From assembly GCA_963829545.1 (NCBI GenBank), contig CAWHIX010000008.1, forward strand, positions 453,485-517,484: DNA of 64,000 nt. Direction: 5' to 3'. This DNA is from JAXGXJ01 sp963829545. Its GTDB lineage: Bacteria; Actinomycetota; Thermoleophilia; RBG-16-64-13. This document shows positions 43,507 through 53,165 of the stretch, piece by piece. Both the position numbers and the translations under genes were made by a program. The notes beneath the pieces are model-generated. The model searched no databases and had not been told where the DNA came from. It saw nothing but the letters and a program-made list of their open reading frames with translations. How positions within the stretch are numbered: the stretch's first letter is position 1; every line of letters starts with the position of its first letter.

Positions 43507-44136
43507 ATGTTCCGCTGGATCCGACGGCCCGGAGGGTCTGACCCGTTGCAGTCTGCACCCGTCTATCTCATCGCTGCCCTGGGCAACCCGGGGAGCCAGT
43601 ATCAGTACCACCGGCACAACGTGGGCTTCATGGTGGGCGAGGAATTGCGCCGCCGCCACGGTCTTCCCAGCCTGCGCTCCCGTTTCAAGGGGCTGGCCGG
43701 GGAGGGCACTGTGGCCGGGCAGAGGGTGGCACTGCTCCTGCCTACGACCTTCATGAACCTGTCGGGCACCTCCGTGGGCGAAGCCGTCCGCTGGTATAAG
43801 ACGCCGGTGGAGGAGCTTCTGGTCATCCACGACGAGGTCGAGCTGCCCTTCGGCGACGTGCGTCTCAAGGAGGGCGGTGGTCTGGGCGGGCACAACGGCC
43901 TGCGCAGCATCGAGCAGTCCCTGGGCAGCCGCGAGTTCTGGCGTCTGCGGGTCGGTGTGGGCCGACCCTCGTCCTCTCATCGGCCTTTGGCCGACCACGT
44001 GCTGGAACCCTTCAGCGAACCTCGGGAAGAGGTGCTGCTCCTCATCGGCGCGGCCGCCGATCTCGCCGAGGAGTGGCTGGCCTCCCGCCGCGATGCCGCC
44101 TCCTCCGGCGAGGACGCATCCCGGAACGAGGGCTGA
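43507..44136 (+). CDS. pth: Peptidyl-tRNA hydrolase
   Basis: Recycles peptidyl-tRNA. LIAALGNPGSQYQYHRHNVGFMV has the catalytic His after the conserved Asn, LLLPTTFMNLSG the substrate strand, LLVIHDEVELPFGDVRLKEGGGLGGHNGLRSI the Asp/His region, and FWRLRVGVGRP the end. ATG 43507 gives a ~15-residue leader. The stop overlaps the mfd ATG. Confidence 0.94.
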   Translation: MFRWIRRPGGSDPLQSAPVYLIAALGNPGSQYQYHRHNVGFMVGEELRRRHGLPSLRSRFKGLAGEGTVAGQRVALLLPTTFMNLSGTSVGEAVRWYKTPVEELLVIHDEVELPFGDVRLKEGGGLGGHNGLRSIEQSLGSREFWRLRVGVGRPSSSHRPLADHVLEPFSEPREEVLLLIGAAADLAEEWLASRRDAASSGEDASRNEG

Positions 44137-46586
44137 TGCCCCGGCTCGTCGATCTGCTGCGCGGCCTGCCGGCGTTCGAGGAGGCCGTAGCCGCTGCCAC
44201 CGGCGGCTCGGCGGAGGTGGCGGCTCCCAGCTTCGTCCACGCCTATCTCAGCGCGGCCCTGCTCGAACGCAGACCTTGGAGCAGGTGTGCGGTCCTGCTC
44301 GTCGCCCCTGACCAGGACACGGCTGAGGAGTTGGAACACGAGTTGACCCTCTACTGTCCGGAGAGAGCGGTCGTGTATCTGCCTCCTCGCGGCGTGTGGC
44401 ACGGGTCGGAGGGCGAGGTCAAACCGCGGGTAGCCGGGCGCCGGGCTCGGGCGCTGTGGGAACTGGAGCCTCCTGACGGTGCGGGGGACGGCATGGCAGA
44501 GAAGGCGGCGGGCGGGGGAGCGGTCGTGATCGTCGAGGCGACCACTCTTCTGGAAGGGGTCGTCGAGCCCCTGGGTCCTCCGCTGAGCGTCTCGGCAGGC
44601 GCGCGTGTGGAGTTCGAGGGCTTGGTGCGCAACCTGGCTGGACTGGGCTACACGCGGGTCGACCAGGTGGAGGATGCGGGGGAGTTCTCGGTGCGCGGGG
44701 GGATCATCGATGTCTTTCCGGTGACTGAGCGCGCGCCGGTGCGCATGGAGTTCTGGGGCGACGATGTGGACAGCCTGCGCTCCTTCTCGGTCTACTCGCA
44801 GCGGTCGCTGGGACCGGTGGAGACCACCCACCTGTACGCGGCCGGAGAACGGCACGGGGCGCGCCCCCGCGCCATCACCTCCCTACTACCCGAAGGGACC
44901 CGGGTGATCCGCTTCGACCCGGCCCGGGGCCGCGCCCGGGTGGAGGCCTTCGAAGCCGATCTGGCCGACCTGCTGGGCGGCGGCGCGGAGGGCGGCAGCG
45001 CCGAAGGCGTTGCGGACGCGCCCGTCGCCGTTGCCGGTGGCCCGGCCTCCACCGCGGACGCCCGGGGCACGTCGGACGGGCAGGTCGCCTACGGCTACAC
45101 GGACTGGGACACGGTCGCCGGGGAGCTCGCCTCCCTGCCTACGGTCACCTTCGCCGCACTTGCTCCTGCCGCGCTCGCCACAACCGACGTCGGCGCCGCA
45201 GAGGGCGGCGTCATCGAGGAGCCGCGGCTCTCCATCCGGGCCACCAGCGGGGAGCTCCCGGTCACCAACCTTCCCGAGGCGGAGCAGGCCATCCAGCGGC
45301 TCGTGGACGGTGGATACCGTGTGGTCGTCGCCTTCGAGCAGCGGGCCGAGGCCGAGCGGGCCGGGTACGTGCTGAGCCGCCTCAGCGGCACCCTGGCCGG
45401 CCCCGAAGGCGTGGGCGACGGCCCGGGGGTCACCTTCTTGGCCCGGGCCTTCCACCGTCACTTCATGATCCCCGACCTGAAGCTGGCCCTGCTCACCGAC
45501 GCTCTCGTCTTCCCGCGCCGTCACAAGGCGGTCGCCGAGAGGCGTCCCCTGGCGGGGTTGGAGTTGTCCAGCTTCCGCGACCTGCGCAAGGGCGACTATG
45601 TCGTGCACGAGGACCACGGGGTGGGCCGCTTCGACGGGATATCCACCAAGACCGTGGCCGGCGTGACCCGCGACTATCTCGACCTGGCTTACAAGGGCAG
45701 CGACATGCTCTACGTCCCCCACGACCAGATAGCCAAGGTGATGCGCTACGTGGGGGCCGGAGGGACGGCCCCTGCCCTCTCAAAACTGGGGGGCAAGGCC
45801 TGGGAGCACGTCAAGAGCCGGGTGCGCAAGGCCGCCCGCCAGGTGGCCGGAGAACTGCTCCACCTGTATGCACTACGCCAAGCCGTGACAGGCTATCGCT
45901 ACGCGGAAGACGGGGAGTGGCAGGTCCGCTTCGAGAAGGCCTTCCCCTACGAGGAGACCGCGGACCAGCTCCGTGCCATCGATGCCATCAAGGACGACAT
46001 GGAGTCTCCCCATCCCATGGACCGCCTGCTGTGCGGCGACGTGGGCTACGGCAAGACCGAGGTCGCCTTGCGGGCGGCCTTCAAGGCCACCCTCGACGGC
46101 AAGCAGGTTATGGTGCTCGTGCCCACGACCATCCTGGCCCAGCAACACTACGGCACCTTCCGGGAGAGGTTCGCCGAGTTCCCGGTGAAGGTGGAGATGA
46201 TCTCCCGTTTCCGCTCCGCCCAGGAGCAGCGCCAGATCATCAAGGACTTCTCGGCCGGCTCGGTGGACGTGCTCATCGGCACGCACCGGCTGCTCTCCCG
46301 AGACGTGAAGCCCAAAGACCTGGGACTGGTGATCGTCGACGAGGAGCAGCGCTTCGGGGTGGCTCAGAAGGAGGCCCTGCGGCGCCTCAAGGTGCGCGTC
46401 GACGTGCTCACGCTCAGCGCCACGCCCATCCCGCGTACCCTGCAGATGTCGCTCGCCGGGGTGCGCGACATCACCGTCATCGAGACCCCGCCTCGCGATC
46501 GTCATCCCATCCAGACCTACGTGGGGCTCCACGACGAGGGCATCGCCACCCGAGCCATCCAGAGGGAGGTGGATCGCGGCGGCTGA
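44136..46586 (+). pseudogene. mfd: Transcription-repair coupling factor, 3' truncated at the contig junction
   Basis: 816 residues of Mfd are present: the UvrB-like N-terminal module (VEDAGEFSVRGGIIDVFPV), the RNA-polymerase-interaction domain (VVHEDHGVGRFDGI), and the first RecA-like helicase lobe with Walker A (LCGDVGYGKTEVALRAAF), VIVDEEQRFGVAQKE (DEEQ) and TLSATPIPRTLQMSL. It stops right after IQREVDRGG. Full Mfd is ~1,150 residues; the second helicase lobe and C-terminal domain are missing. The break coincides with an abrupt drop in GC, so it is probably an assembly artefact rather than a natural mutation. Confidence 0.9.
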
Positions 46587-47215
46587 AGGATCCCTACCAT
46601 ACCCGCCGATAACTTAGACTACCCCTATCACCGCCACTTAATCTGCCCGATGATGTCGGTGCAAGTAGATACGAATCGTATCAACAACTCATCGTATTTT
46701 TTGAGATTATTTATTTTGGGAAGTTAATCGTCATCTCGACATAGTGCCTAAATACCAGACACTAATTGAACTAAAGTCCCAAACTATTGCTATCGCCATT
46801 AGTTTTTTGGAATTAACCTTTGATGACACAGCATCACGCTTTGATAGTAAATTGGAATTTGGTAGGAAAATACTCCTGCGTAGGCCTGCCGGGGGGGCAT
46901 TTTCTAACCAAGACGAAGTTGCCAGGAATTTTCTATCAAAGCGTGATGCTGTGTCATCAAAGGTTAATTCCAAAAAACTAATGGCGATAGCAATAGTTTG
47001 GGACTTTAGTTCAATTAGTGTCTGGTATGGCACTATGTCGAGATAGCGATTAACTTGCCAAAATCGAAAATCCTCAAAAAATACAAAAAGTTGTTGAGAC
47101 CATCTCATATATCTTGCAGCGACCATCCGTGGGGAGGAAGATTTAAGATGGCGGTGATAGGGGAAGGTCGAAGTTATCGGCGGGATGTAGGGATCCTTCA
47201 GGCTCAGAAGGCTGG
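46583..47215. repeat. Imperfect inverted repeat (~630 bp) at the junction
   Basis: 46,731-46,855 and 46,928-47,044 are nearly perfect reverse complements (differing mainly by a small indel: CCTAAATACC versus CCATACC). Outward, 46,583-46,730 and 47,045-47,215 remain recognisably complementary but much more diverged. The centre holds CTGCGTAGGCCTGCCGGG. Both outer arms are copies of the dispersed repeat family described below. Any ORF across it is a by-product of the palindrome. The rest of 46,587-47,458 shows no gene. Confidence 0.85.
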
Positions 47216-47260
47216 AGATGCTCTGGATATGGGAAGTTGATTAGCTCGGCGATTGTTACA
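47041..47260 (+). repeat. Dispersed intergenic repeat, copy 1
   Basis: Contains the family core: ACTTGCCAAAA, ATATCTTGCA, CCGTGGGGAGGAAGATTT, GGCGGTGATAGGGGAAG, ATCGGCGGGAT, CCTTCAGGCT and GGATATGGGAAG. It forms the right arm of the inverted repeat; a degraded mirror copy lies at 46,583-46,735. Confidence 0.75.
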
Positions 47261-47391
47261 ACTGATGGGGACAAGTCACCTTCCGGTGGTGGCGAGATCT
47301 TTCTCAGGAATGGGGTTGGACGGCTAATGTTTCGGGGATAATCGGCAGGGATAGCTAGTTCATATCCTGCTCCTTGTTGAATTTGCCCAAT

Positions 47392-47422
47392 AAAAAAGCC
47401 CCTGACCTTGACGGGCAGAGGC
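47392..47422 (-). terminator. Rho-independent terminator of the SLOG-type gene
   Basis: On the minus strand GCCTCTG...CAGGGGC forms a stem and is followed by TTTTTTA. It lies 37 nt beyond the stop of the gene at 47459. Confidence 0.75.
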
Positions 47423-47458
47423 TCGATGACTGAGTGATAGAGAGTTAGGGGGTTGAGG

Positions 47459-47965
47459 TTAGTTTTCGATCTTGGCCAGGATACGCTGCCGGTCTTCCTC
47501 TTTGCTGAGATCAAAGATACGGATACCGAAGTGCTCGGCCACCTTGAGGCCCATGCCGGTGCCACCGCCCTCGGGCTTGTCCCAGTTGGGCAGGGCAATG
47601 ACAAACTCGGTGCCTTCGATGATACCGATATTGCGGCAGTGCAACCTGACCGTTCGGTCGTTCTGGGTGTCCGGTTTCGGATGCAACTGTTTGACCAGCA
47701 TCTGGCGCTCATGGGTGTCGGGCTCCACAATCACCTGGTTCAACAGGAAGATGAACTCAGGGTTGTAGCCCTCCCAGGGCAGATGCAGCTCCACCAGGCG
47801 GGGGTTCACCATACTAACACCCAGGGCAAAGAACCGCTCGCTGCCGGCGGCATTGCCACTGGAGACGGTGAAGCCTTGGAGAGCCAGCCAGCCGCCGATC
47901 TTGATAAGCAAATTTTGCTCTTCCGGTGATGTCTCTTTCTTACCGATGCAGGCCACTCTTTTCAT
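47459..47965 (-). CDS. SLOG-superfamily (DprA/LOG-like) protein
   Basis: 168 residues: RVACIGKKETSPEEQNLLIKIGG, LQGFTVSSGNAAGSERFFALG (the G-[GS]-A-x-G loop), LVELHLPWEGYNP, and EFVIALPNWDKPEGGGTGMGL (phosphate-binding P-E-G-G-T). These features are those of Rossmann-like SLOG domains seen in DprA, LOG proteins and phage homologues. ATG 47965 has AAGGAGA 7 nt upstream. A single gene flanked by repeats; its ligand is probably a nucleotide derivative (inference). Confidence 0.72.
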   Translation of the reverse strand: MKRVACIGKKETSPEEQNLLIKIGGWLALQGFTVSSGNAAGSERFFALGVSMVNPRLVELHLPWEGYNPEFIFLLNQVIVEPDTHERQMLVKQLHPKPDTQNDRTVRLHCRNIGIIEGTEFVIALPNWDKPEGGGTGMGLKVAEHFGIRIFDLSKEEDRQRILAKIEN

Positions 47966-48070
47966 AAACTCTCTCCTTGACGCCCTCAGGATCACCCAAA
48001 CAATCAAGGCTGCCATAGTACTTGCCAAGGATCGTCAATTATCGCTTGGGTGGGAAAAAATCCAGATAAG

Positions 48071-48235
48071 ATAACCATATCATCCGAGGGCATTTGTGGG
48101 GAGGATGATTTCAGTTGTCGGTGATCAGGGAACGCCAAATTACCGGAGAGAACGGTAGGAGTTTTTCAGGCCAAGAAGTATGGATATGGATTGGATATGG
48201 GAAAGTTTTTAAGTCTGTGATAACTGTCGGATCAT
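48071..48235 (+). repeat. Dispersed intergenic repeat, copy 2
   Basis: Core blocks: GGGCATTTGTGGGGAGGATG, ATTTCAGTTGTCGGTGAT, CAGGGAACGCCAAATTACCG, GGTAGGAGTTTTTCAGGC, GGATTGGATATGGGAAAG. Fills the gap between the SLOG and RCC1 genes. Confidence 0.75.
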
Positions 48236-48308
48236 AGCAGTGAGCTGTCAGTTAGAAGAAGCTGTATCTCAAGGCGAAGGCGGAGCCGAACTACCCCATA
48301 CAGCCGCC

Positions 48309-49325
48309 TCAAAACAATGGAATCACGACGACGCGCGGAGCGTTAAATACTGTGATCTGCTTCGGGATAGGGCGCCATATGGTATCGCCCAGTCCCAGCT
48401 GGCCGGAGCTGTTATATCCCCAGGCCCAGAGGGAGCCGTCGGCCTTCAGCCCCAGGCTATGGGAGGAACCACCGGCGATGGCCACACAGCCGGTCAGCCC
48501 CGACACTGGGACGGGGGTAAGTCGATTGGTAGTAGCTGCCATCTCCCAGCTGGCCGGAGCCGTTATTTCCCCAAGCCCAGAGAGTGCCGTCGGCCTTCAG
48601 CCCCAGGCTATGGGAGGAACCACCGGCGATGGCCACACAGCCGGTCAGCCCCGACACTGGGACGGGGGTAAGTCTATGGTAGTGCTGCCATCTCCCAGCT
48701 GGCCGGAGCCGTTATATCCCCAAGCCCAGACCGTGCCGTCGGCCTTCAGCCCCAGGCTATGGGAGAAACCACCGGCGATGGCCACACAGCCGGTCAGCCC
48801 CGACACTGGGACAGGGGTAAGTCTATTGGTAGTGGTGCCATCTCCCAGCTGGCCGGAGCCGTTATTTCCCCAAGCCCAGACAGTGCCGTCGGCCTTCAGC
48901 CCCAGGCTATGGGAGGAACCACCGGCGATGGCCACACAGCCGGTCAGCCCCGACACTGGGACGGGGGTAAGTCGATTGGTAGTGGTGCCATCTCCCAGCT
49001 GGCCGGAGCCGTTATATCCCCAAGCCCAGACCGAGCCATCGGCCTTCAGCCCCAGGCTGTGGTAGTCACCAGCTGCGATGGCCACACAGCCGGTCACCCC
49101 CGACACTGGGACGGGGCTATGTCTATCGGTCGTAGTGCCATCTCCCAGCTGGCCGGAGCCGTTATATCCCCAAGCCCAGACCGTGCCGTCGGCCTTCAGC
49201 CCCAGGCTGTGGGAGGAACCACCGGCGATGCGGGCTGCATTTTTACCAGCAGCGGCGTCGGCCGGCCGGAGAACCAGAGCAATGACCCCAAGGACGATCC
49301 ATAACTTGAGATGTCGAAGCTTCAT
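48309..49325 (-). CDS. Exported RCC1-repeat protein (two frameshifts)
   Basis: The signal peptide (LWIVLGVIALVLRPADAAAG) is followed by six RCC1 blades, each about 50 residues of the form SHSLGLKADGTVWAWGYNG then SGQLGDGTTTNRLTPVPVSG. The DNA repeats in ~150-bp units are almost identical. ATG 49325 has GGGAGGAAATACT upstream. The frame breaks near 48,685 and 48,535, and the last blade plus a short tail ends at 48309. RCC1 propellers mediate protein binding; in bacteria most are secreted proteins of unknown role. Confidence 0.82.
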
Positions 49326-49503
49326 AGTATTTCCTCCCATGCCGAAAAGGGCGATTATTTCATCAGGCAAACCCGAGTTTAACCCCGGAAAGCTTCCCCT
49401 TTTTGTAGCCAAATTATTTCGTAGGAAATATATGATCGCACAAATTTTATAAGAAAACAAAGTTCTATTTTACTTGGTCAAATCTAACCGGAAGCTTAGC
49501 TAC

Positions 49504-49632
49504 TCACTTGCCAAACCCTTGAGTTATCACCGAGACGGCAAAAAATGCATAAATGATCTTCATATCTTGTACGGCATCTGGGGGAGGAGGATTTTAGAGG
49601 GCGGTGATAGGGGAACGCCAGGCCGTCGAACA
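49504..49632 (+). repeat. Dispersed intergenic repeat, copy 3
   Basis: CACTTGCCAAACCCTT, TTATCACCGAGACGGCAAAA, CATATCTTGTACGGCATCTG, GGAGGAGGATTTTAGAG and GGCGGTGATAGGGGAACGCC. Truncated at the 3' side by the end of the DUF4239 gene. Confidence 0.75.
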
Positions 49633-49635
49633 TAG

Positions 49636-50421
49636 TTATTGCGGCGTCCCAGTAGCTATCCCATCGAGATGTGTGAGGGCGTTACGCATTGGGGCACTGG
49701 AGACTTTTAGCAGCCCCTCGTACGGAGAATCCAACTCCAGAATCAGAAACAATGCGCATGCGGCCGAAAACGCGCAGACAAGGAAGATGGCAATTACAGT
49801 TGGGTTACGAGGGGAGACCAAGCCAAAGCTGGTAAAGATGATGGTAAGCCAGGAGACCAGCATCACAAGAAACGGCATAGGGATTGACTTTTGCCCGATC
49901 TCCGCGATAAGGAGCCAACGTGCTTCCGCAATTTCACCACTGACCTGCAAGGCCCGGGACTGAAGCCAGCGTTGGGCGTCGGTCCGTGGGGACAGCTGCC
50001 GGAGTTTTTCCTGGACGGCTTCGATATCACCCCCCGCTTCGCAAACTTTAGCTACCACTGGCCCGATCTTGTCTTCCGGCCACATCTGTTCGATAGTACA
50101 TGCGCCATAGCGGCGCAGCAGATCGCGGGCTCCCTTCGTCTCCGTTCCATAATGGCTCATTTCGCGGTCAAGCAGGATGATGCGAGAGCCTTCCTTCCTG
50201 AGCTCACTACTCATCGTGTCAAAACTACCCTTGGCCGAGGCAATTAGCAAGCCAAGGACAAGGGCAGCCATCGTAGCTATCGTACCGGCCCCCAGCTTCA
50301 CGGCATCCGTTGACTCATCGCTCAAATGATGTTCGGGTAGAAAAGTGCGAACGATCATACCGAGCATCGTGCCGCCGAAGATGCAGGCAAAAGCAACCAA
50401 AGAAATTGCCAGTTCGCTCAC
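49636..50421 (-). CDS. DUF4239 (bestrophin-like) membrane protein
   Basis: 261 residues. The first helix is ISLVAFACIFGGTMLGMIV, then TIATMAALVLGLLIASAKGSFD (the conserved L-x-L-G-L-x-[LI] with a following S-F) and a cytosolic helical segment with SSELRKEGSRIILLDREMSHYG. Two C-terminal helices follow (PFLVMLVSWLTIIFTSFGL, IAIFLVCAFSAACALFLIL). This pattern is that of DUF4239. GTG 50421 has AGAGAGGGGAACC upstream. Possibly a channel; function unknown. Confidence 0.8.
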   Translation of the reverse strand: MSELAISLVAFACIFGGTMLGMIVRTFLPEHHLSDESTDAVKLGAGTIATMAALVLGLLIASAKGSFDTMSSELRKEGSRIILLDREMSHYGTETKGARDLLRRYGACTIEQMWPEDKIGPVVAKVCEAGGDIEAVQEKLRQLSPRTDAQRWLQSRALQVSGEIAEARWLLIAEIGQKSIPMPFLVMLVSWLTIIFTSFGLVSPRNPTVIAIFLVCAFSAACALFLILELDSPYEGLLKVSSAPMRNALTHLDGIATGTPQ

Positions 50422-51585
50422 GGTTCCCCTCTCTTCTTTGATCCAAGATCATGCGGCAACCTTGCGCACTGAAGTCGAAAAATGGGTTTGGCGACCGCTC
50501 TTTCCGAGTTTAACCCCGGAAAGTTTTCTCTTTTCGTGGAAGCCATGATAACACACTGCACTGAGGAAATTAACCTTTCTTAAAAAAGGCGAGCATGAAT
50601 AGAAGATAACTTGCCACTATCAGGAAAATATTAACTATGGCAAATAATTGAATATATAATCTCCATATCTTGCACGGCCATTTGTGGGGAGCATGATTTC
50701 AGGTGCGGCGAGAGAAAGTGGCCCCAACATCCGGCGGGAACGAAGGGAAATTATCAGGCTAAAAATTGAAGTTATGAGCAAATATAGCGAAAAGGGCACT
50801 CGCTGAAAATTATCTTTTCAATTGAATTATTAAAAATATCCAGTAGATAGTGATTTTGAGGGGTATTTTAAAGGAAGATCAATGAAATTCATCGATAAAT
50901 GAAGAAAATGGGAATTTAATAAATTTCGATAGACAGGGAAGGAGATCTCCAGAATCTGTTTCCCCTCTGCGGCTATAGTGTTTCCCGCCCAGTTTTTTCA
51001 CGATGCTGTGAACTCTCCCCAAAATGAGTCCATCTCTATATTTTAAGAGCTTTCCCTCAATTCACCCGCGATTCGATAGCTAACTTAAAATTCGTTCCAG
51101 CACATTTGATTAAATTAAAGGGAGCCTTTAATTTAAGCCCCGTTGGAAGGTGGCTTTTAGCAGCAGGGGCAGGGTTGCATTCGGAGGACCCAACTCTTGT
51201 TCCTGAAAACTGGCCATGAAACGGTTCTGCGTCCAATATGGGGGAGCATTACGGTGGTGCAAATCAGTTTTTTTCCCGGCGTGGTCGTTGGTGTGATAAT
51301 CGGCTATTTCCTTTGCTCTTGGTTGGTAATGGGCAAGATCGAATGATTCTGGAATTACATGTTCTCCACATATTTTTTCCATCTCGGAATTTCCCCTTGC
51401 CCAAAAAAGAAAAACCTTGGCGCTCAATCGCATTTCAAATTCAAGTTATCGAAAAAATAAGGGAAATCTTACCCAAATTTCAGAGTTTGCCCGATGGCGC
51501 TTTGGCGTACCCTGACATATAAAAATGCCAAGGGATAATAGTCATAAGGCCTGCACCATCGACCTGGCTAAATGGGAGATTAATT
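50422..51585. other. Intergenic region of about 1.16 kb without a supported gene
   Basis: AT-rich. It holds a short motif CCGAGTTTAACCCCGGAAAG (~50,503; related copies near 49,376 and inverted near 55,385), one dispersed repeat copy (~50,600-50,765) and two overlapping opposite ORFs near 51,130-51,520 with no recognisable domain. Confidence 0.7.
50600..50765 (+). repeat. Dispersed intergenic repeat, copy 4
   Basis: ATAACTTGCCACTATC, ATCTCCATATCTTGCACGGC, CATTTGTGGGGAGCATGATT, TCAGGTGCGGCGAGAG, ATCCGGCGGGAACG and TTATCAGGCTAAAA. More diverged than copies 2 and 6. Confidence 0.7.
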
Positions 51586-51780
51586 ATGCCGATCTACGAA
51601 TACCAATGTGTGGACTGTGGTGGCCGTGATCAGCGGGTGGCCGGACTTGATGATCACACGGCCCTGTGCACCCAGTGCGGCGGATTAATGCTGCGCTTGG
51701 CCGAGGATGTCTTCCAACCGTACTTTGAAGAGATGGCCGAACCGGCCCGGCCTGAGACCAAGGTCAAAGCTTCCTTATAA
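51586..51780 (+). CDS. FmdB-family zinc-ribbon protein
   Basis: 64 residues starting MPIYEYQCVDCGGRDQRVAG, with a second pair CTQCGGLMLR, the standard FmdB/CxxC zinc ribbon (regulatory-protein family). ATG 51586 has GGGAG upstream and a strong terminator follows. Function in this family is poorly known. Confidence 0.88.
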   Translation: MPIYEYQCVDCGGRDQRVAGLDDHTALCTQCGGLMLRLAEDVFQPYFEEMAEPARPETKVKASL

Positions 51781-51802
51781 CGTGGGAGTAAAGTACGGGT
51801 GC

Positions 51803-51833
51803 AAAAAAGCCCCTCTGAGGAAGGGGCTTTTTT
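51803..51833 (+). terminator. Rho-independent terminator after the zinc-ribbon gene
   Basis: AAAAAGCCCC and GGGGCTTTTT form a perfect stem around TCTGAGGAA, followed by further Ts. 23 nt after the stop. Confidence 0.9.
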
Positions 51834-51906
51834 ACTTTTTTCGGCCTTGTTCAAGGTAATATTCCTCTGCTTTGGCCAGAGCTTCGATGAGTTGCGCCTT
51901 GTTCAT
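51832..51906 (-). pseudogene. HU DNA-binding protein remnant (first 16 codons conserved), copy 1
   Basis: A 24-codon ORF, MNKAQLIEALAKAEEYYLEQ, which begins exactly like bacterial HU proteins (~90 residues) but stops inside the neighbouring terminator. Part of a ~70-bp direct repeat with 52,877-52,946. Confidence 0.65.
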
Positions 51907-51941
51907 CCTGCTCTACTCCTTTGTGGCGTATACCGAGGCCC

Positions 51942-52801
51942 TTACCGGGACTGGTCGCCCGATCGCCTATCGGCTATTCTGAGATTATTTCGCAGCCGCT
52001 TTCTTTTTCCTCCCCAAATCTCCCAAGCCCCTTGCTTTAGCCAATTTGCTGCGGGCTCGGAATACTCTTTGCACACGAGCGGGAATTTCTTCGGGTCCAG
52101 GCCGCGAGCCTTATGGTCCGGTGTAGAGCCTCCGTCACTTTGGGTTCGCTGCCAGGTAACAGGCCTCCTCATTGACGACCGCCTCGCACAGGCCACACGT
52201 AATGGTCTTCCGTCTTGTTCATGTTCATTTGGGTACCCTCGACGAAATCCAATATAAATGCGGCGGGGGTGTAGTGGGAAGGGGTAGTCGACGACCAATA
52301 TGCTTCATACTGCACCCCTGGAATGGGTAGCCCTCCGGCAAGAGAAATACAGTTCTGCCAAAATCGAGCAGGCTATGGAGTTCCCGAATGTTGGGCAGGC
52401 GCCAGTTGCTGTAACCCGCTCCCCACAGGGGATAAAACCCGTAATTTATACCGGCGACAAAGTCAAGGGCATGGACCCAGGTGACTTTGCCATCTCCGGG
52501 TATTATCCTTGTCAAAACCTGGATAATAACTTTCAATACAATTAGCATTCTTCATCCACATCAACCCGGTGAACCTATCGGTTACGGTGCCGTTGCCATT
52601 GTCGGTAAAGCGCGGGGTAGGCCAGGCTACACCCATCTCAAAGGCCCCGTCATCTCCCGTACCATATTTTTGTGTCTGGCCGGTCTTGGGAAGGGCGACT
52701 TTCATGCTTGGTATTACATAAAACCCATCCTCAGCGCCGACAGCACTCCAGCCGACCAACGCCAAAACTAACGACAGGCAAATCAACAGGACTTTTCTCA
52801 T
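51942..52801 (-). pseudogene. DUF1566 (Lcl-domain) exported protein, frameshifted
   Basis: Signal peptide VLLICLSLVLALVGWSAVGA, then the DUF1566 landmarks RFTDNGNGTVTDRFTGLMWM, LDFVAGINYGFYPLWG, YSNWRLPNIRELHSLLDFG and a final PLRVACARR. The three parts are in different frames (shifts near 52,535 and 52,280), and the tail runs to 51942. ATG 52801 has AAGGAGC 8 nt upstream. Indels or true decay cannot be distinguished here. It is bracketed by the two HU remnants. Such proteins are usually cell-surface or periplasmic. Confidence 0.72.
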
Positions 52802-52827
52802 GACCGGGCTCCTTTTTTAAGAATGGC

Positions 52828-52935
52828 TTAATCCTCTATGTTATGCGTCCACCACGGCCACACCACTCCGATACCGTTGCTCAAGGTAATATTCTCAGCT
52901 TTGGCCAGAGCTTCGATGAGTTGCGCCTTGTTCAT
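52828..52935 (-). pseudogene. HU DNA-binding protein remnant, copy 2
   Basis: A 35-codon ORF, MNKAQLIEALAKAENITLSN, with the HU start retained a little further than copy 1 before it turns non-homologous (VVWPWWTHNIED). It lies 27 nt upstream of the DUF1566 gene. The shared 70 bp with copy 1 includes the region upstream of the ATG. Confidence 0.65.
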
Positions 52936-53165
52936 CCTGCTCTACTTAGTCTATTCAAAATTTTAAGGGCATGGATAGAGGCAAGAAATCATCAATTTCC
53001 CCCCAAAAAATCAGTGTATTCCCTGATATCTTTTTGAAATCCTTCCGAGTATGTTTTATCCAATCAGTTGACCAGGAGTGCAAATGAGGAAGATAACATA
53101 TGCGGTTTTGCCATATTAAGAACTTAAAACCAAATATTCGCATCAAAGCTAGGAGAAATTATCCA

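Noticed and set aside
46744..47126. ORFs on both strands across the junction element with shared residues
   Set aside because: They are produced by the inverted repeat itself (the same string read from both arms) and have no Shine-Dalgarno or homology.
48352..49304. Plus-strand ORFs with repeated Pro/Ser-rich units
   Set aside because: Antisense of the RCC1 repeats; the minus strand has the signal peptide, Shine-Dalgarno and recognisable blades.
51128..51522. Two opposite ORFs of about 100 codons in the 50.4-51.6 kb gap
   Set aside because: No recognisable domain, mutual overlap and no clear ribosome site; listed only as part of the intergenic entry.
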